Origin: Spartobacteria bacterium | GTDB taxonomy: Bacteria; Verrucomicrobiota; Verrucomicrobiia; Chthoniobacterales; UBA10450 | Assembly: GCA_003169695.1 (NCBI GenBank) | Contig: PNAS01000028.1 | Span: 1-64,000 of the forward strand | Direction of reading: 5' to 3' | Length of the DNA stretch: 64,000 nucleotides | Shown here: positions 17,689 through 26,960 of the stretch, piece after piece | Numbering within the stretch: the stretch's first letter is position 1 | Layout: every line of letters starts with the position of its first letter | Position numbers and translations under genes: made by a program | Notes under the pieces: generated by a model | Seen by the model: only the letters and a program-made list of their open reading frames with translations | Databases searched by the model: none | Told to the model about the DNA's origin: nothing

Positions 17689-18651
17689 TTGAAATTTCCC
17701 CTTTCGCGTTATTTCAATGCCTTTCGGTATGCGCCTGTTGGTCGCCGTTTCGAAGTCGTGCGCAAACTGCTGAGCGATCTTGCGACCCCATTGCCGAGTG
17801 CCACCGGGGACTGCGTCGATATCGGCGAATTTCGTTCTTTCGAGGAATTTGAGACAAAGTATGTGACCCTCGCGACCCTATTGGGGCGCGTCCGAAAAAT
17901 TTCTCCGCCGGGCGAACTCGAGTTTCTCCATGCGATGGTGGATCTGGATGAAGTCAGGTATCCTGGAGGAATTGGTTCGCGCGATTACTTTTTTCTCACG
18001 GCCTTGGTCAGTATTCTGGCGCCTCGTCGCGTCATTGAGATCGGAACTTTAACCGGTTTCTCCGCGGCGATTATTGCTGCGGCCATTCATCGGCAGCACG
18101 GGAACAGTGGCGGAATTTCGGTCGAGACAATCGACGCCCGCACTCATTGCGGCGTCGATGAAACGCGACCGATCGGCTTTGAGATTCCCGCGTTGGTACC
18201 TGATCTAGCGTCCACTGTGCGGGTGCACACGCGACGCGAATCAGATTTCGCCCGCGAACTGGCGGCAGACGGCGAATTTGGTCTTGCGTTCATTGATGCC
18301 GATCACCGTCATCCCTGGCCGTTGCTCGACGTGCTCCGGCTCGCGCCCTATGTCCAAAGCGGGGGATGGATATTATTGCATGACATTCAATTGGGAACGC
18401 ATGGCCAGAAGCTGAGGGAAACCGGTCAATCCATGGAGAGCGGAACACCCTATGGAGCGGAATGGCTCTTCGACCGCTGGCCCTTTCGAAAAATCAGATC
18501 ATTCCACATTGGCGCGATTGAGCTTCCATCCCGCAAGGCCGACCTGATTCCGTTTTCCCTGAGCCTGCTCGAAGAACCGTTTGAAATTTCGGGCAACGCC
18601 GCGAAGCGCGCCCGCCGCGCGCTATATCAAAGCCTCGCCGAGTTGATCTGA
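17689..18651 (+). CDS. Class I SAM-dependent methyltransferase
   Basis: The 320-residue product holds the SAM-binding motif VIEIGTLTGFSAAIIAAA (about 115-132), the acidic LAFIDADHRHPWPLLDV, and GGWILLHDIQ, as in the Methyltransf_24/catechol-O-methyltransferase type. The only start available after the upstream stop is TTG at 17689. The substrate cannot be predicted. Similar enzymes modify sugars or small molecules in polysaccharide and natural-product clusters, but no such cluster is present here. Confidence 0.78.
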   Translation: MKFPLSRYFNAFRYAPVGRRFEVVRKLLSDLATPLPSATGDCVDIGEFRSFEEFETKYVTLATLLGRVRKISPPGELEFLHAMVDLDEVRYPGGIGSRDYFFLTALVSILAPRRVIEIGTLTGFSAAIIAAAIHRQHGNSGGISVETIDARTHCGVDETRPIGFEIPALVPDLASTVRVHTRRESDFARELAADGEFGLAFIDADHRHPWPLLDVLRLAPYVQSGGWILLHDIQLGTHGQKLRETGQSMESGTPYGAEWLFDRWPFRKIRSFHIGAIELPSRKADLIPFSLSLLEEPFEISGNAAKRARRALYQSLAELI

Positions 18652-19078
18652 AATGCGCGGCGAAGAAATTGGCTCGCTGCGCCGTTGTGTGAATGCTGGA
18701 GTGGAACCGGCGAACCTGTCTCCGAGATTTTCCAAATGCGAATTGCTTCAAAAACGGACAAACAACAAATGAAACTCTTAATCCTCTCAGCCAGTTTGTT
18801 GATCGCAGCAGCGGCGGTGGACAAGGCGCGCACGACAACGTGACGGGCGAGATCTTAAACTCCATCACACCGATTTCGGGCGCGAACGCGGATTAGCTTG
18901 TGCGCTACGGAGCGCGGAGGAGTCAACCGAACGGACGACGTCGATCTGATCTTCAGTTTCCGCCCGCTGATCTACTTTCGCTTCACGAAGCCGCTTCTAA
19001 TCATTTGCCCGCTGGCCAGAAAAGATAGCCGGGGAGAATTACGCTTCGTTTCTCGCCAACGTTTCTTAGGTTCGCGAC
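18652..19078. other. Intergenic region with a possible signal-peptide remnant
   Basis: About 430 bp. A 24-codon frame at 18769-18843 (KLLILSASLLIAAAAV) looks like a signal peptide followed almost at once by a stop, which could be the remnant of a secreted-protein gene. I see nothing else. Confidence 0.35.
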
Positions 19079-19495
19079 TTATTTCGATGGTTCCGTGGAT
19101 GCTCTCGGAATCGTGTACTCGTCGCCCAGGTAATCAATCGTAATCTTATCCCCAGCACGGTTGCTTACCCGCAGCCGCTTTCCAATTGGAAACTGCTTTA
19201 CCTCTTTGCCTCGCAAATTATGTAGGGAGACGGCGGCTGTAAGTCTTACGAACTCTATCGGTGCGGGTGTCCAGTAATCGACAACTGGGAGCGACGCCGG
19301 AGTGGATTGTGTCGTCGACGGTTGCATTCTTGCAGGTGCTAATGCCATGCGCTTTTCCGGAGAGGAAAGTTCGCGATCACGCGCATGAAGTCGATCCTCA
19401 GTCTTGCCGATCCAGACCAGCGTAAGAAACGTCAAGACCGCGGCAATTCCGGCCACGAGAAAAGCGTTTCGCGAAACGTAGATTCGCTCCGTCAT
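19079..19495 (-). CDS. Hypothetical single-pass membrane protein
   Basis: The 138-residue product has an N-terminal membrane helix (FLVAGIAAVLTFLTLVWIG, about 12-30), then a Pro/Thr-rich linker and a C-terminal basic beta segment with GKRLRVSNRAGDKITIDYLGDEYTI, which recalls an SH3-like fold. It is probably periplasmic with an anchor. No family is recognised. Confidence 0.65.
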   Translation of the reverse strand: MTERIYVSRNAFLVAGIAAVLTFLTLVWIGKTEDRLHARDRELSSPEKRMALAPARMQPSTTQSTPASLPVVDYWTPAPIEFVRLTAAVSLHNLRGKEVKQFPIGKRLRVSNRAGDKITIDYLGDEYTIPRASTEPSK

Positions 19496-19543
19496 GTGGG
19501 AAAAGACAGTTTAGCAAATGGCCGCGTCAGCGTCAATCATCGG

Positions 19544-19796
19544 CTCTGCACGGTAGTGTCCTAATTTGAATGGAAATGTTCTGGCGAGACGCTTATGCTA
19601 TTCGACATGAAGGGTGATTTCAAAACCAAAGGCAAAACCAAAGGGAAAGCCGACAAGTCACGACGCGGGGATATAAACACGGTTTACCGTGGCAAACCGA
19701 TTCCAGGTTCAAAAAAATCTGGGGGTGCTATCCGCGTGGTGAAAGGAAGGATTCTTCCGCCCGCGTAGCCTCTACTTAGGACACTACCCTCTGCAC
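19544..19796. mobile_element. 237-bp insertion element with 13-bp inverted ends and 8-bp target duplication
   Basis: The element spans 19552-19788. Its left end GGTAGTGTCCTAA and right end (reverse complement GGTAGTGTCCTAA) are perfect 13-bp inverted repeats. The flanks are perfect direct repeats CTCTGCAC (19544-19551 and 19789-19796), the mark of transposition. It carries no transposase, so it is a MITE-like non-autonomous element. An 8-bp duplication fits several transposase families, including IS1595, but the family cannot be fixed from here. Its only open frame encodes the 57-residue protein at 19595. Confidence 0.9.
19595..19768 (+). CDS. 57-residue basic protein carried inside the insertion element
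   Basis: Reading from ATG at 19595 to TAG at 19768 gives a Lys/Gly-rich protein (FKTKGKTKGKADKSRRGD, then VYRGKPIPGSKKSGG and VVKGRILPPA). It fills most of the 237-bp element. Charge suggests nucleic-acid binding, which is inference. It may be a true passenger gene moved by the element. Confidence 0.55.
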   Translation: MLFDMKGDFKTKGKTKGKADKSRRGDINTVYRGKPIPGSKKSGGAIRVVKGRILPPA

Positions 19797-19858
19797 TCGA
19801 CTGGCGAGGAAATAGAATAGCTCGCCAGCCTTTTATTGTCGCATCAAACGACGGGAGT

Positions 19859-19942
19859 ATGGCTTCGAGTTTTCAACGCGTTTCAGTCGTGACGGACGAA
19901 GCGGGGTTTCTCGGATCGCATCTGACAAACAGGCTGCATTAA
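19859..19942 (+). pseudogene. Truncated copy of the 5' end of the UDP-glucuronate decarboxylase gene
   Basis: The first 27 codons match the start of the gene at 20507: ATGGCTTCGAGTT, TTTCAGTCGT and TTTCTCGGATCGCATCTGAC are shared. Here the Rossmann glycines are changed ([11 protein letters not shown]) and a stop follows at once. It is a partial duplication and not functional. Confidence 0.8.
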
Positions 19943-20064
19943 AACTAGGAGCCGGCGTGGCGCGCAGCGATGGAAAGACAAAGGAGACAGGTTATTTAGG
20001 TCACCGGTTGCCATCCGGTGCGCGGGAGGGCCTTGTAGGTGGGTTGTCCTAGGACGCGACCCAG

Positions 20065-20274
20065 CTAGCGAATTTCTACAACGTAACCGCACCGCCAGCA
20101 GTGAAAATATGTCCAGTCCCAGTCTGAATCGACGTAGTTTGTCGCTCCACATTGCCAGCAAGTAAGGATCAGGCGTTTGCCCCGGCCAGCCACTTCAGCA
20201 CCTGCGCTCTCATCTTTTTCCTTGCCGGTGCCGCCTTTTCCTTCCGGTTTTTTCTCAGGTTTTTCGTCAACCAT
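20065..20274 (-). CDS. Small zinc-ribbon-like protein, 69 residues
   Basis: The ATG at 20274 gives a protein with a charged Lys/Glu/Gly-rich N-terminal half and a C-terminal half with two CxxC pairs (TCWQCGATN and FHCWRCGYVV). The pairs are spaced as in a zinc ribbon. The open frame extends upstream to 20541 but overlaps the 5' end of the decarboxylase gene there. No function is known. Confidence 0.65.
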   Translation of the reverse strand: MVDEKPEKKPEGKGGTGKEKDESAGAEVAGRGKRLILTCWQCGATNYVDSDWDWTYFHCWRCGYVVEIR

Positions 20275-20506
20275 ATCTCTTGATACGATAGACGACGCTT
20301 CGTTTGCAATAAGGATGCGCTCATGCCGCGCCCAAGAACCCAAGATCATCCAGAACGGCGGATGCGGTGGCCCGTCGTTCACGGTGAACACGTGTTCATT
20401 ATTCGGGTGGTAGACCGATCGGCCTGGCCGTTCGCTGCGAAGAGCAGCGCCATGAATCTCACTTCGTTCTCGCCAAGCTTTAACTGGTGAATTAGAAACC
20501 TCAGCA

Positions 20507-21490
<984 letters not shown>

Positions 21491-21560
21491 ACGGCGCGCG
21501 CGAGGAAGCGAACAAGGAGCGGCGGTCCGGCGGAGACCAGGCATCCGACCTTCAAAAAAA

Positions 21561-21884
21561 TCACCTCTTTGCTGGTGGCGTCATAACCTGCAGCGCCACG
21601 CCCCAGATTCTGACGCCATCAATCTCGGTCGCACCCGGATTCTCCCACCTCTTTGCATGCATGGTTATTTCAAACATTTCACAAGTGCCGAGATGCTCGT
21701 TTTCTTTGTCAAAATGTTTGCGGGTATATTGGTCGGCGGCATCTAGGACCGCCCGACGGATTTCCTGTTGTGGGGTGTCGAGCTTGCTTGAGTCCACTTC
21801 GACTTCAATCCTCAGCGTTCGGTTGGTCGCTGCACCCATTGCGTTCAGCACGGGCACTACGCACAAAAAGAAACTGGGGTTCAT
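21561..21884 (-). CDS. Hypothetical secreted protein, 107 residues
   Basis: Starting at ATG 21884 gives an N-terminal hydrophobic signal (MNPSFFLCVVPVLNAMGAAT) followed by a soluble region (LRIEVEVDSSKLDTPQQEIR) and IWGVALQVMTPP at the end. No family recognised. It is convergent with the decarboxylase gene. Confidence 0.55.
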   Translation of the reverse strand: MNPSFFLCVVPVLNAMGAATNRTLRIEVEVDSSKLDTPQQEIRRAVLDAADQYTRKHFDKENEHLGTCEMFEITMHAKRWENPGATEIDGVRIWGVALQVMTPPAKR

Positions 21885-21949
21885 CGCAGCATTTTGGGAG
21901 GTCGCATCGTGCTGACGCCAGCCCAAAATGCCCTTTACTGGCGCGAATG

Positions 21950-22010
21950 GTGCCGCCTCTCAGAGTCATATGAGAGGCATTGAGAATGCCGAAACGCGGC
22001 TGGACTAGTC
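21950..22010 (+). repeat. Palindromic repeat, copy 3 (diverged)
   Basis: GTGCCGCCTCTCA at 21950-21962 is identical to the left arm at 12268 and 12460. It is followed by TATGAGAGGCATTGAGAATG, similar to the sequence after the first copy. The right arm is diverged (CGAAACGCGGCTGG). Confidence 0.55.
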
Positions 22011-22038
22011 AACTGACATATTCGCAATATCGTCGGGA

Positions 22039-22293
22039 ATGCACACGTTTGAACTGCGTCTCGTGGAAAATGGTTTTGAACTACGGGGCGGGCCATTGCA
22101 GGAACCACTTGTCTTTCACGAGATTGACCCCCGTCCAGCAGTGCATCTCGTTCGTTTCCTTTCTCAGAAAGACGGCAGCGTGTTGCGTGTCTTGAACGCA
22201 ATCGGGGAAGTGGTTCATGCTCGTCGTTTTGAGCCGGTGATTCCATTGCGTGGCTCTGTTGGCGGATTGCACGGTCCGCGCATGATCGCCTAA
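22039..22293 (+). CDS. Small hypothetical protein, 84 residues
   Basis: A beta-rich soluble protein (MHTFELRLVENGFELRGG) of unknown family. It is bracketed by repeats: a palindromic repeat lies just upstream and GGGACACTGCCACC, similar to the right end of the insertion-element family, follows its stop by about 10 bp. The placement suggests a mobile or recently acquired small gene. Confidence 0.5.
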   Translation: MHTFELRLVENGFELRGGPLQEPLVFHEIDPRPAVHLVRFLSQKDGSVLRVLNAIGEVVHARRFEPVIPLRGSVGGLHGPRMIA

Positions 22294-22354
22294 TTCGACT
22301 TGGGACACTGCCACCGGGCTTGCTTTTTAACGTCATAGCGTCAAACATCTGATC

Positions 22355-23338
22355 GTGCGTTCCCCCTCGTCGCGATTCGCCGCCCCATGTCAGGGCAGAC
22401 GGATTGCACCGTTCCTTCTCCTGGGTTCGGCGATCTGTCTTTTTGCTGTCACGGCCCACGCTCGCATCTCGCTTGAGGCCTTGCAGCGCGACGGCTACGG
22501 AATGGTCGAGTTGCAGCGACCGGAGCCCAACACCTTGACGGTGTCGGCCACGATCAACGGGCGCAAGGCGCGTCTGATCGTTGACACCGGCTGGTCCGGT
22601 GAGGGCATTACCGTGGATGGCGACTATGGGAAGACACTTCATTCGCCGGTGCAAGCGGTGAATCGGCCCGGGCAGTCGGCGAGTGGCCAGGCGATGGTGG
22701 GCTTCAAGAAAGGCGTGGCTGACATGGTCTCCTTGGGCAACGTGCAAATGCGACAGGTGCCCATCATTTTCGGAACAATCGGAGCCCTGCAGCATTCTTA
22801 CACGCATCGCAATGTGAATGCCGCTGGCTTTATCGGCTCGGGATTCCTCAGCACCTGCTCCGGCATAATCGATCTGCACAACCTGCGCCTTTATCTCCGT
22901 CCGCCAGGCACCGGACGCCGAGCTGTGATCGGTCCGGCGCTGAAGGCTCAGGGGTTGGCCGAGGTGCCATTAACGATTATTCAAACTCATTGTCTCGTCG
23001 GTGTGGAGATTAACGGCGCTCCTGGCATTATGATCGTAGACACCGGAGCCACCTTTGCTGAGGTAGACGAGCGTTTCAGTCCGCAAATGAAGAAGCGAGT
23101 GTCCCGCAGTACGATTGTCGACGCCGCGGGCGTTGAGTCGCGGACGAAGCTAACCAATCTGGGTTCGTTCCGGATCGGAGGGGTCAGTGTGCGGGCGCCT
23201 GATTTGCGCATTATGAGGTTGGGATTCTATGACAGCAGTCGCGGCAAAGTGATCGGCCTGCTCGGGATGGACATTCTGGGGACGAACGGCACGATTATCG
23301 ATTTCGGTCAGAAGAAGCTCTACTTCTATCCGCTCTAA
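22355..23338 (+). CDS. Secreted retropepsin-like aspartic protease
   Basis: The 327-residue product uses a GTG start and has a signal peptide (FLLLGSAICLFAVTAHA). Two copies of an aspartyl-protease half-motif are present: LIVDTGWSG (about 75-83) and MIVDTGATF (about 228-236). The hydrophobic-hydrophobic-Gly motif near the C-terminus is VIGLLGMDIL. A single chain with two DTG halves resembles clan AA proteases. The substrate is unknown; it acts outside the cytoplasm. Confidence 0.75.
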   Translation: MRSPSSRFAAPCQGRRIAPFLLLGSAICLFAVTAHARISLEALQRDGYGMVELQRPEPNTLTVSATINGRKARLIVDTGWSGEGITVDGDYGKTLHSPVQAVNRPGQSASGQAMVGFKKGVADMVSLGNVQMRQVPIIFGTIGALQHSYTHRNVNAAGFIGSGFLSTCSGIIDLHNLRLYLRPPGTGRRAVIGPALKAQGLAEVPLTIIQTHCLVGVEINGAPGIMIVDTGATFAEVDERFSPQMKKRVSRSTIVDAAGVESRTKLTNLGSFRIGGVSVRAPDLRIMRLGFYDSSRGKVIGLLGMDILGTNGTIIDFGQKKLYFYPL

Positions 23339-23452
23339 TACATCGCTGGTGCGAAACGCGGTAAACGCGTCATTCGCCTAGTGTGTCGTTGTCCAGCTAG
23401 GAGGGGCGAATTGTGCAGAGGATAGAATATTTTCGCGGCGAACTGGGAGCAA

Positions 23453-23524
23453 GTCCTCGTAGTTTAGCGAAAAAAAGCAAGGTTTCCTAAACCTTAAATG
23501 CGAGTTCGATTCTCGCCGGGGACA
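23453..23524 (+). tRNA. tRNA-Arg (CCT), with reduced D arm
   Basis: The ends GTCCTCG (23453-23459) and CGGGGAC (23517-23523) pair as acceptor stem with one G-T wobble, followed by discriminator A. The anticodon arm AAGGT-TTCCTAA-ACCTT gives anticodon CCT, and GCGAG-TTCGATT-CTCGC is a perfect T arm. The D loop is A-rich and lacks the usual GG pair. CCA is not encoded. It lies at the left margin of the defence region and could be either a working gene or an integration-scarred one. Confidence 0.75.
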
Positions 23525-24044
23525 ATCCGCTTGTATAGAGATTATTACGAGTGCAGGGAGCACGAATGTCGCGTATTAACGCTGATCACCGCTGAGCAGA
23601 GTTCGGCACGGTTTTGTCCGAGGTTGTCCGCGTGAATTAAAAGTGATGCTAGGCGTTCATCAGTGGTTTTCATTTTGAGGCGGCGCTGTGTGAAGTAATT
23701 CTGCCAGCCGAGTTTTACAAGGGTGGGGCCACCGCATGATCGCCGGTGGGATTCTCTCGGTTTAAGCGCATTTGCACGGAATTGTGCAGCCTGGCCGGGT
23801 CCGCCGTCGATTGATTCAATGAATCAGTCGCAATTCAATCTGTTTCGCGATATTGGGGCGCACGTTCGGTCCTCGCTCACGCGAGGCGCTTCAGTTTGCC
23901 CTGCGCGTAAGAACGACAGAATTGACGCTTTTACATCAGGCGAACACAACAATAGGAGATGCGTTGAAGCTAATACACTCGTTACATGATAAGGAACAAC
24001 GCACTGATAAAGCACAGAGGCCATAGCCCTCCGTGGTTCTCGGT
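23525..24044. other. Intergenic region with diverged long repeat
   Basis: About 520 bp without a supported gene. The main feature is the repeat at 23677-23900, related to 29043-29244. Confidence 0.5.
23677..23900. repeat. Diverged ~220-bp direct repeat, copy 1
   Basis: Shares many blocks in the same order with 29043-29244: GGCGGCGCT, GAAGTAAT, TGCCAGC, GAGTTTTA, then TTTCGCGA and GTTCGGTCCT. Read on the minus strand both encode GW/SW, two residues, YF, then xxRR, but indels break the frames. It is probably a remnant of the same former gene or element. Confidence 0.6.
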
Positions 24045-25004
24045 TTAGGCTGCGACTTTAAGCCGAAGCCAATCTAGCAAAGCCAAAGGGGAATCGTCGG
24101 GCCGTTCTTCAAAGCGACTAATCCAGAGCTCTGCAACACACGCGTATTTAGCGACCTGTTGACCAGTTTCGACCTCGGATACCGTTTTCTCGGCGATCCC
24201 TTTCTCTCGAAGAAACTGACTCAATCCCGTCCAAACAGCATTCCACCCCAAGTGACCATGAGCGCACCATTTACGATCATCCGACAGATTTTCACGACGC
24301 AAAACCTCGGCGCAATTATCAAATTTAGTGGGAATGGTGTCACATACCGTTGCCGCAGCGCCACGCTGCAGTAACACTTTACAGACTTCTGCCACATCGA
24401 GCTTATACTGCCCATCGACCTTTTGCCAATGGCTTGCCCGGAGAATACCAGATGCTTTGCTGAGGAGGTTTTGGCTAAACAAAACAAAGGACAAGCAAAT
24501 AGCGGCAGTCACGAACTCGTCGATATGACGGCTCAGTGTCTCTAGATCGGATTTAGTATCGAGTTCGGGCACCCAAAATTCTAAAAAACGGAGAAGATAT
24601 TCTAGTGAAAGGAAGTAATTTTCAGTAGAGTGTCCGCGCGTCCAGAAGCAACTATCCGCCGCGACATAGTGCTTCGCAAGATCGTCGTGAAAGACTCCCG
24701 AGGAGGTCGAGAACTTACGGAATTCGCGATCTACGAATGCGGCAAATCTTTCCGGCTTGTTTACGGCCCTGTGCACTGCTTCAACCTTTTCTCTATTCGA
24801 AGTAATGCCATTCACTTCACGAATCATTTCCACCGTATCGACTACCACATCTTTGCCGAGTGCGATGCCAAGGTGGCGCACAAGTCGAGTCACAAGGTTC
24901 TTGTCGAAGCGCCCTTCGACTAAAACGGTCCGGAGAGCCCGCATTTGAATCTTGGCGAGGTATCCATCAAAGGAGTCACTGAATAGAGCAGCGTCGTCAC
25001 GCAT
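24045..25004 (-). CDS. ariB: AriB-like DUF4435/TOPRIM-type effector of a PARIS system
   Basis: From ATG 25004 the product has 319 residues. TVLVEGRFDKNLV (26-38) and FAAFVDREF (87-95) form the acidic core expected of DUF4435/TOPRIM nuclease-like proteins, and STENYFLSLEYLL (126-138) is the family hallmark ENY motif. It overlaps the upstream ATPase gene by eight bases. An AAA-family ATPase followed by DUF4435 is the composition of PARIS (AriA/AriB), in which AriA traps AriB and releases it on sensing phage anti-restriction proteins. The assignment rests on domain order and motifs. Confidence 0.78.
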   Translation of the reverse strand: MRDDAALFSDSFDGYLAKIQMRALRTVLVEGRFDKNLVTRLVRHLGIALGKDVVVDTVEMIREVNGITSNREKVEAVHRAVNKPERFAAFVDREFRKFSTSSGVFHDDLAKHYVAADSCFWTRGHSTENYFLSLEYLLRFLEFWVPELDTKSDLETLSRHIDEFVTAAICLSFVLFSQNLLSKASGILRASHWQKVDGQYKLDVAEVCKVLLQRGAAATVCDTIPTKFDNCAEVLRRENLSDDRKWCAHGHLGWNAVWTGLSQFLREKGIAEKTVSEVETGQQVAKYACVAELWISRFEERPDDSPLALLDWLRLKVAA

Positions 25005-26406
25005 CCGTACGCTCCTCCGCCAAGTCCCTTGGATCGAACAAAGCGGGTTGCTCGGTCCACTTAGCAGTCTGGAGTGGCACCAAGGCATCGCGATGATCGG
25101 CAGCAACCTCGGTCGCGTGAGTGCAGACGATGATCTGCCGATCACCAGCCTGTTTAACTAACTCGTTTAGAATGATTCGCTGCCAATCAATGTGAAGCGA
25201 GAGCTCGGGTTCATCGATTAGGACGGTCCCGTCTGATTCGGACATGTGAGTCGCACAAAATAGCAATGTCAAGACGTGTCGCTCGCCCGATGATAGCACG
25301 TTGAGTGGATAAACGTGGCCGTCTTCCAATTGAATTATCGTGTCAGATCCCCTCGGACCAGTTCGAGCATTTCCTAGAGCCAGTTTCTTTTCGGTTAGGA
25401 AGCGATTTACGGAGTCTTCAAATGTCTTCAGAATTCTGAACGCTTCGTTTTGGGCTTTAACTCGTTCGCGAACGGCATCGGCGTATATTCGTAGAATCTC
25501 CTTAATGAGCTTTTCGTTAGGCGAAGGTGTCGTTATGGGTCCGGTGATAAACTCCGCGATCCTTGCGTACGCGTCCGGCGCCGTAGCGTAAGCTCCTTGC
25601 AAGTTCTCTAGGGATTCCCGGAGAGCGCTTGCAGCCTGGTCGACCGTTCCGTGCGAGGCGCTCTCCTGCGGAGTTAGCGCAGCCTGCAGCACGTTGACGA
25701 ATACGGACGACAACGCGGCCTGGTCAAACGTAGATAGGGAAATTAGAGCGGAATGAAGTTCGCTGGCTAACTCTTGTGCTAAGTCCCACAGGGAAGGGTA
25801 CCGGACAATGGGCACAAAAGGGCCGAACCACTGTCGACACATGATAGTCTTCGTGGCGACACTTTCATTGATGTCCCCAAAGTAAAAGTGAGGGGGATGG
25901 CGGCCGCGCTGCCGATTCGCTTCGCGTCGGCGAAGGACCTCAAATTCTCGTCGTGTCTCCTCGGAATCGACGAAATGGTGGCTCGATCTCCAACCGGCGA
26001 CACTTCCTTCCAGCATCGTCCTAAATGCTGGGAGATAGACGGGGCGACCGCCGAGACGCTCCTCGAGAATCAAAGCGACAGCTGGTGCCACCGGACCGTT
26101 TTTCTCGACAGTGGCTAAAGGATTTTGGTCGAGCGTGAGGATAACTGTCCGGGTTTCTGGGCTGGACTGTTGAGTGAGCGTGATTTCGTGATCGTCGGAC
26201 GTGCGTATTACTATTGTGTTGAATGCAATATGACAGAAGCGTTCAATGTCCTTATCTAGGAGATTCGCTAGAACGTGTAGGAGAGTAGTTTTTCCGGAAC
26301 CGTTCTGCCCGTGAACGATGTTCAATCCACTGCGAAAGGTGACAGCAAGATGGTGCTGACCATGCAGGCCATAAATATCTAGGCTGCGGATGCTCGGGGC
26401 TGGCAC
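24997..26406 (-). CDS. ariA: AriA-like AAA/ABC-type ATPase of a PARIS system
   Basis: The 469-residue product uses a GTG start. It has Walker A GQNGSGKTT (33-41), an ABC-type signature LSSGERH (about 369) and Walker B VLIDEPELSLH (about 392). CTHATEV follows as H-loop. This SMC/OLD-like, single-chain ATPase without a fused nuclease fits AriA (AAA_15). It is translationally coupled to the DUF4435 gene by an 8-bp overlap. The alternative is another ATPase-effector pair of the OLD/Gabija kind, but a DUF4435 partner favours PARIS. Confidence 0.8.
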   Translation of the reverse strand: MPAPSIRSLDIYGLHGQHHLAVTFRSGLNIVHGQNGSGKTTLLHVLANLLDKDIERFCHIAFNTIVIRTSDDHEITLTQQSSPETRTVILTLDQNPLATVEKNGPVAPAVALILEERLGGRPVYLPAFRTMLEGSVAGWRSSHHFVDSEETRREFEVLRRREANRQRGRHPPHFYFGDINESVATKTIMCRQWFGPFVPIVRYPSLWDLAQELASELHSALISLSTFDQAALSSVFVNVLQAALTPQESASHGTVDQAASALRESLENLQGAYATAPDAYARIAEFITGPITTPSPNEKLIKEILRIYADAVRERVKAQNEAFRILKTFEDSVNRFLTEKKLALGNARTGPRGSDTIIQLEDGHVYPLNVLSSGERHVLTLLFCATHMSESDGTVLIDEPELSLHIDWQRIILNELVKQAGDRQIIVCTHATEVAADHRDALVPLQTAKWTEQPALFDPRDLAEERTDA

Positions 26407-26471
26407 AAACGCACGTGTATCATACTCGACGAATGTTTACAGCAGTTTCTGGCGACCGAAGAGTGTATTTT

Positions 26472-26537
26472 GTGTCACCCGGGCATCGAAAATCAGCGCA
26501 TTTGTGATTACTGCTGATAAAACGGAAGTAGTTACAA
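26472..26537 (+). repeat. 66-bp direct repeat, copy 1
   Basis: Begins GTGTCACCCGGGCATCGAAA and matches 31904-31969 at about 62 of 66 positions. Weaker likeness continues downstream (ACAACGGA). The two copies bracket 5.4 kb holding the SIR2-like, PD-(D/E)xK-like and HEPN-like genes. Confidence 0.85.
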
Positions 26538-26687
26538 CTCGCTGCAACCTACAGCTTTGCGCACAACGGAGGACTTGAGCAAACGTGAGCAAAAACGTCC
26601 GTTTCGCCTTAGGAAACCGTCGTTCTATCAAGGTCGTTTGAGCGACGCCACGAACCTCGCTCACGGAAAGCCGACGGCAAGATGTTC

Positions 26688-26960
26688 TTACCGCTTAGGC
26701 ACGGCGCCCATCAGGCGCTCCCATTCGCCAAGGCTGCCACGAAAGCCAAGATCGCACGCCGTCTGCCAACTTAGGCGCGCCGCTGTCTCATGACGACGGC
26801 CACCCTTGCTGTCGGGCGTGTTCCGATAACGCCGACGGGAGACGAAGATATGCACGGCGAGGGGATCAGCCTCGGCGCGCATCTCCTCGAGAGCGGCCTC
26901 GGCTTCACGAAGCGCCACGCTCAGGTTGTTGAGCGCCGTCTGAAGCCGATTCGCCCGCAT
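26688..26960 (-). CDS. Hypothetical helical protein, 90 residues
   Basis: The N-terminal half (LQTALNNLSVALREAEAALEE) is a predicted coiled coil. The C-terminal half has ARLSWQTACDLGFRGSLGEWERLMG, which could be a small DNA-binding helix pair. No family recognised. It stands alone between repeats. Confidence 0.6.
   Translation of the reverse strand: MRANRLQTALNNLSVALREAEAALEEMRAEADPLAVHIFVSRRRYRNTPDSKGGRRHETAARLSWQTACDLGFRGSLGEWERLMGAVPKR

Noticed and set aside
26437-26664. Coding frame conserved between the two 66-bp repeats (minus strand)
   Set aside because: The few differences between the copies change amino acids, so there is no sign of protein-level constraint; treated as a DNA repeat.
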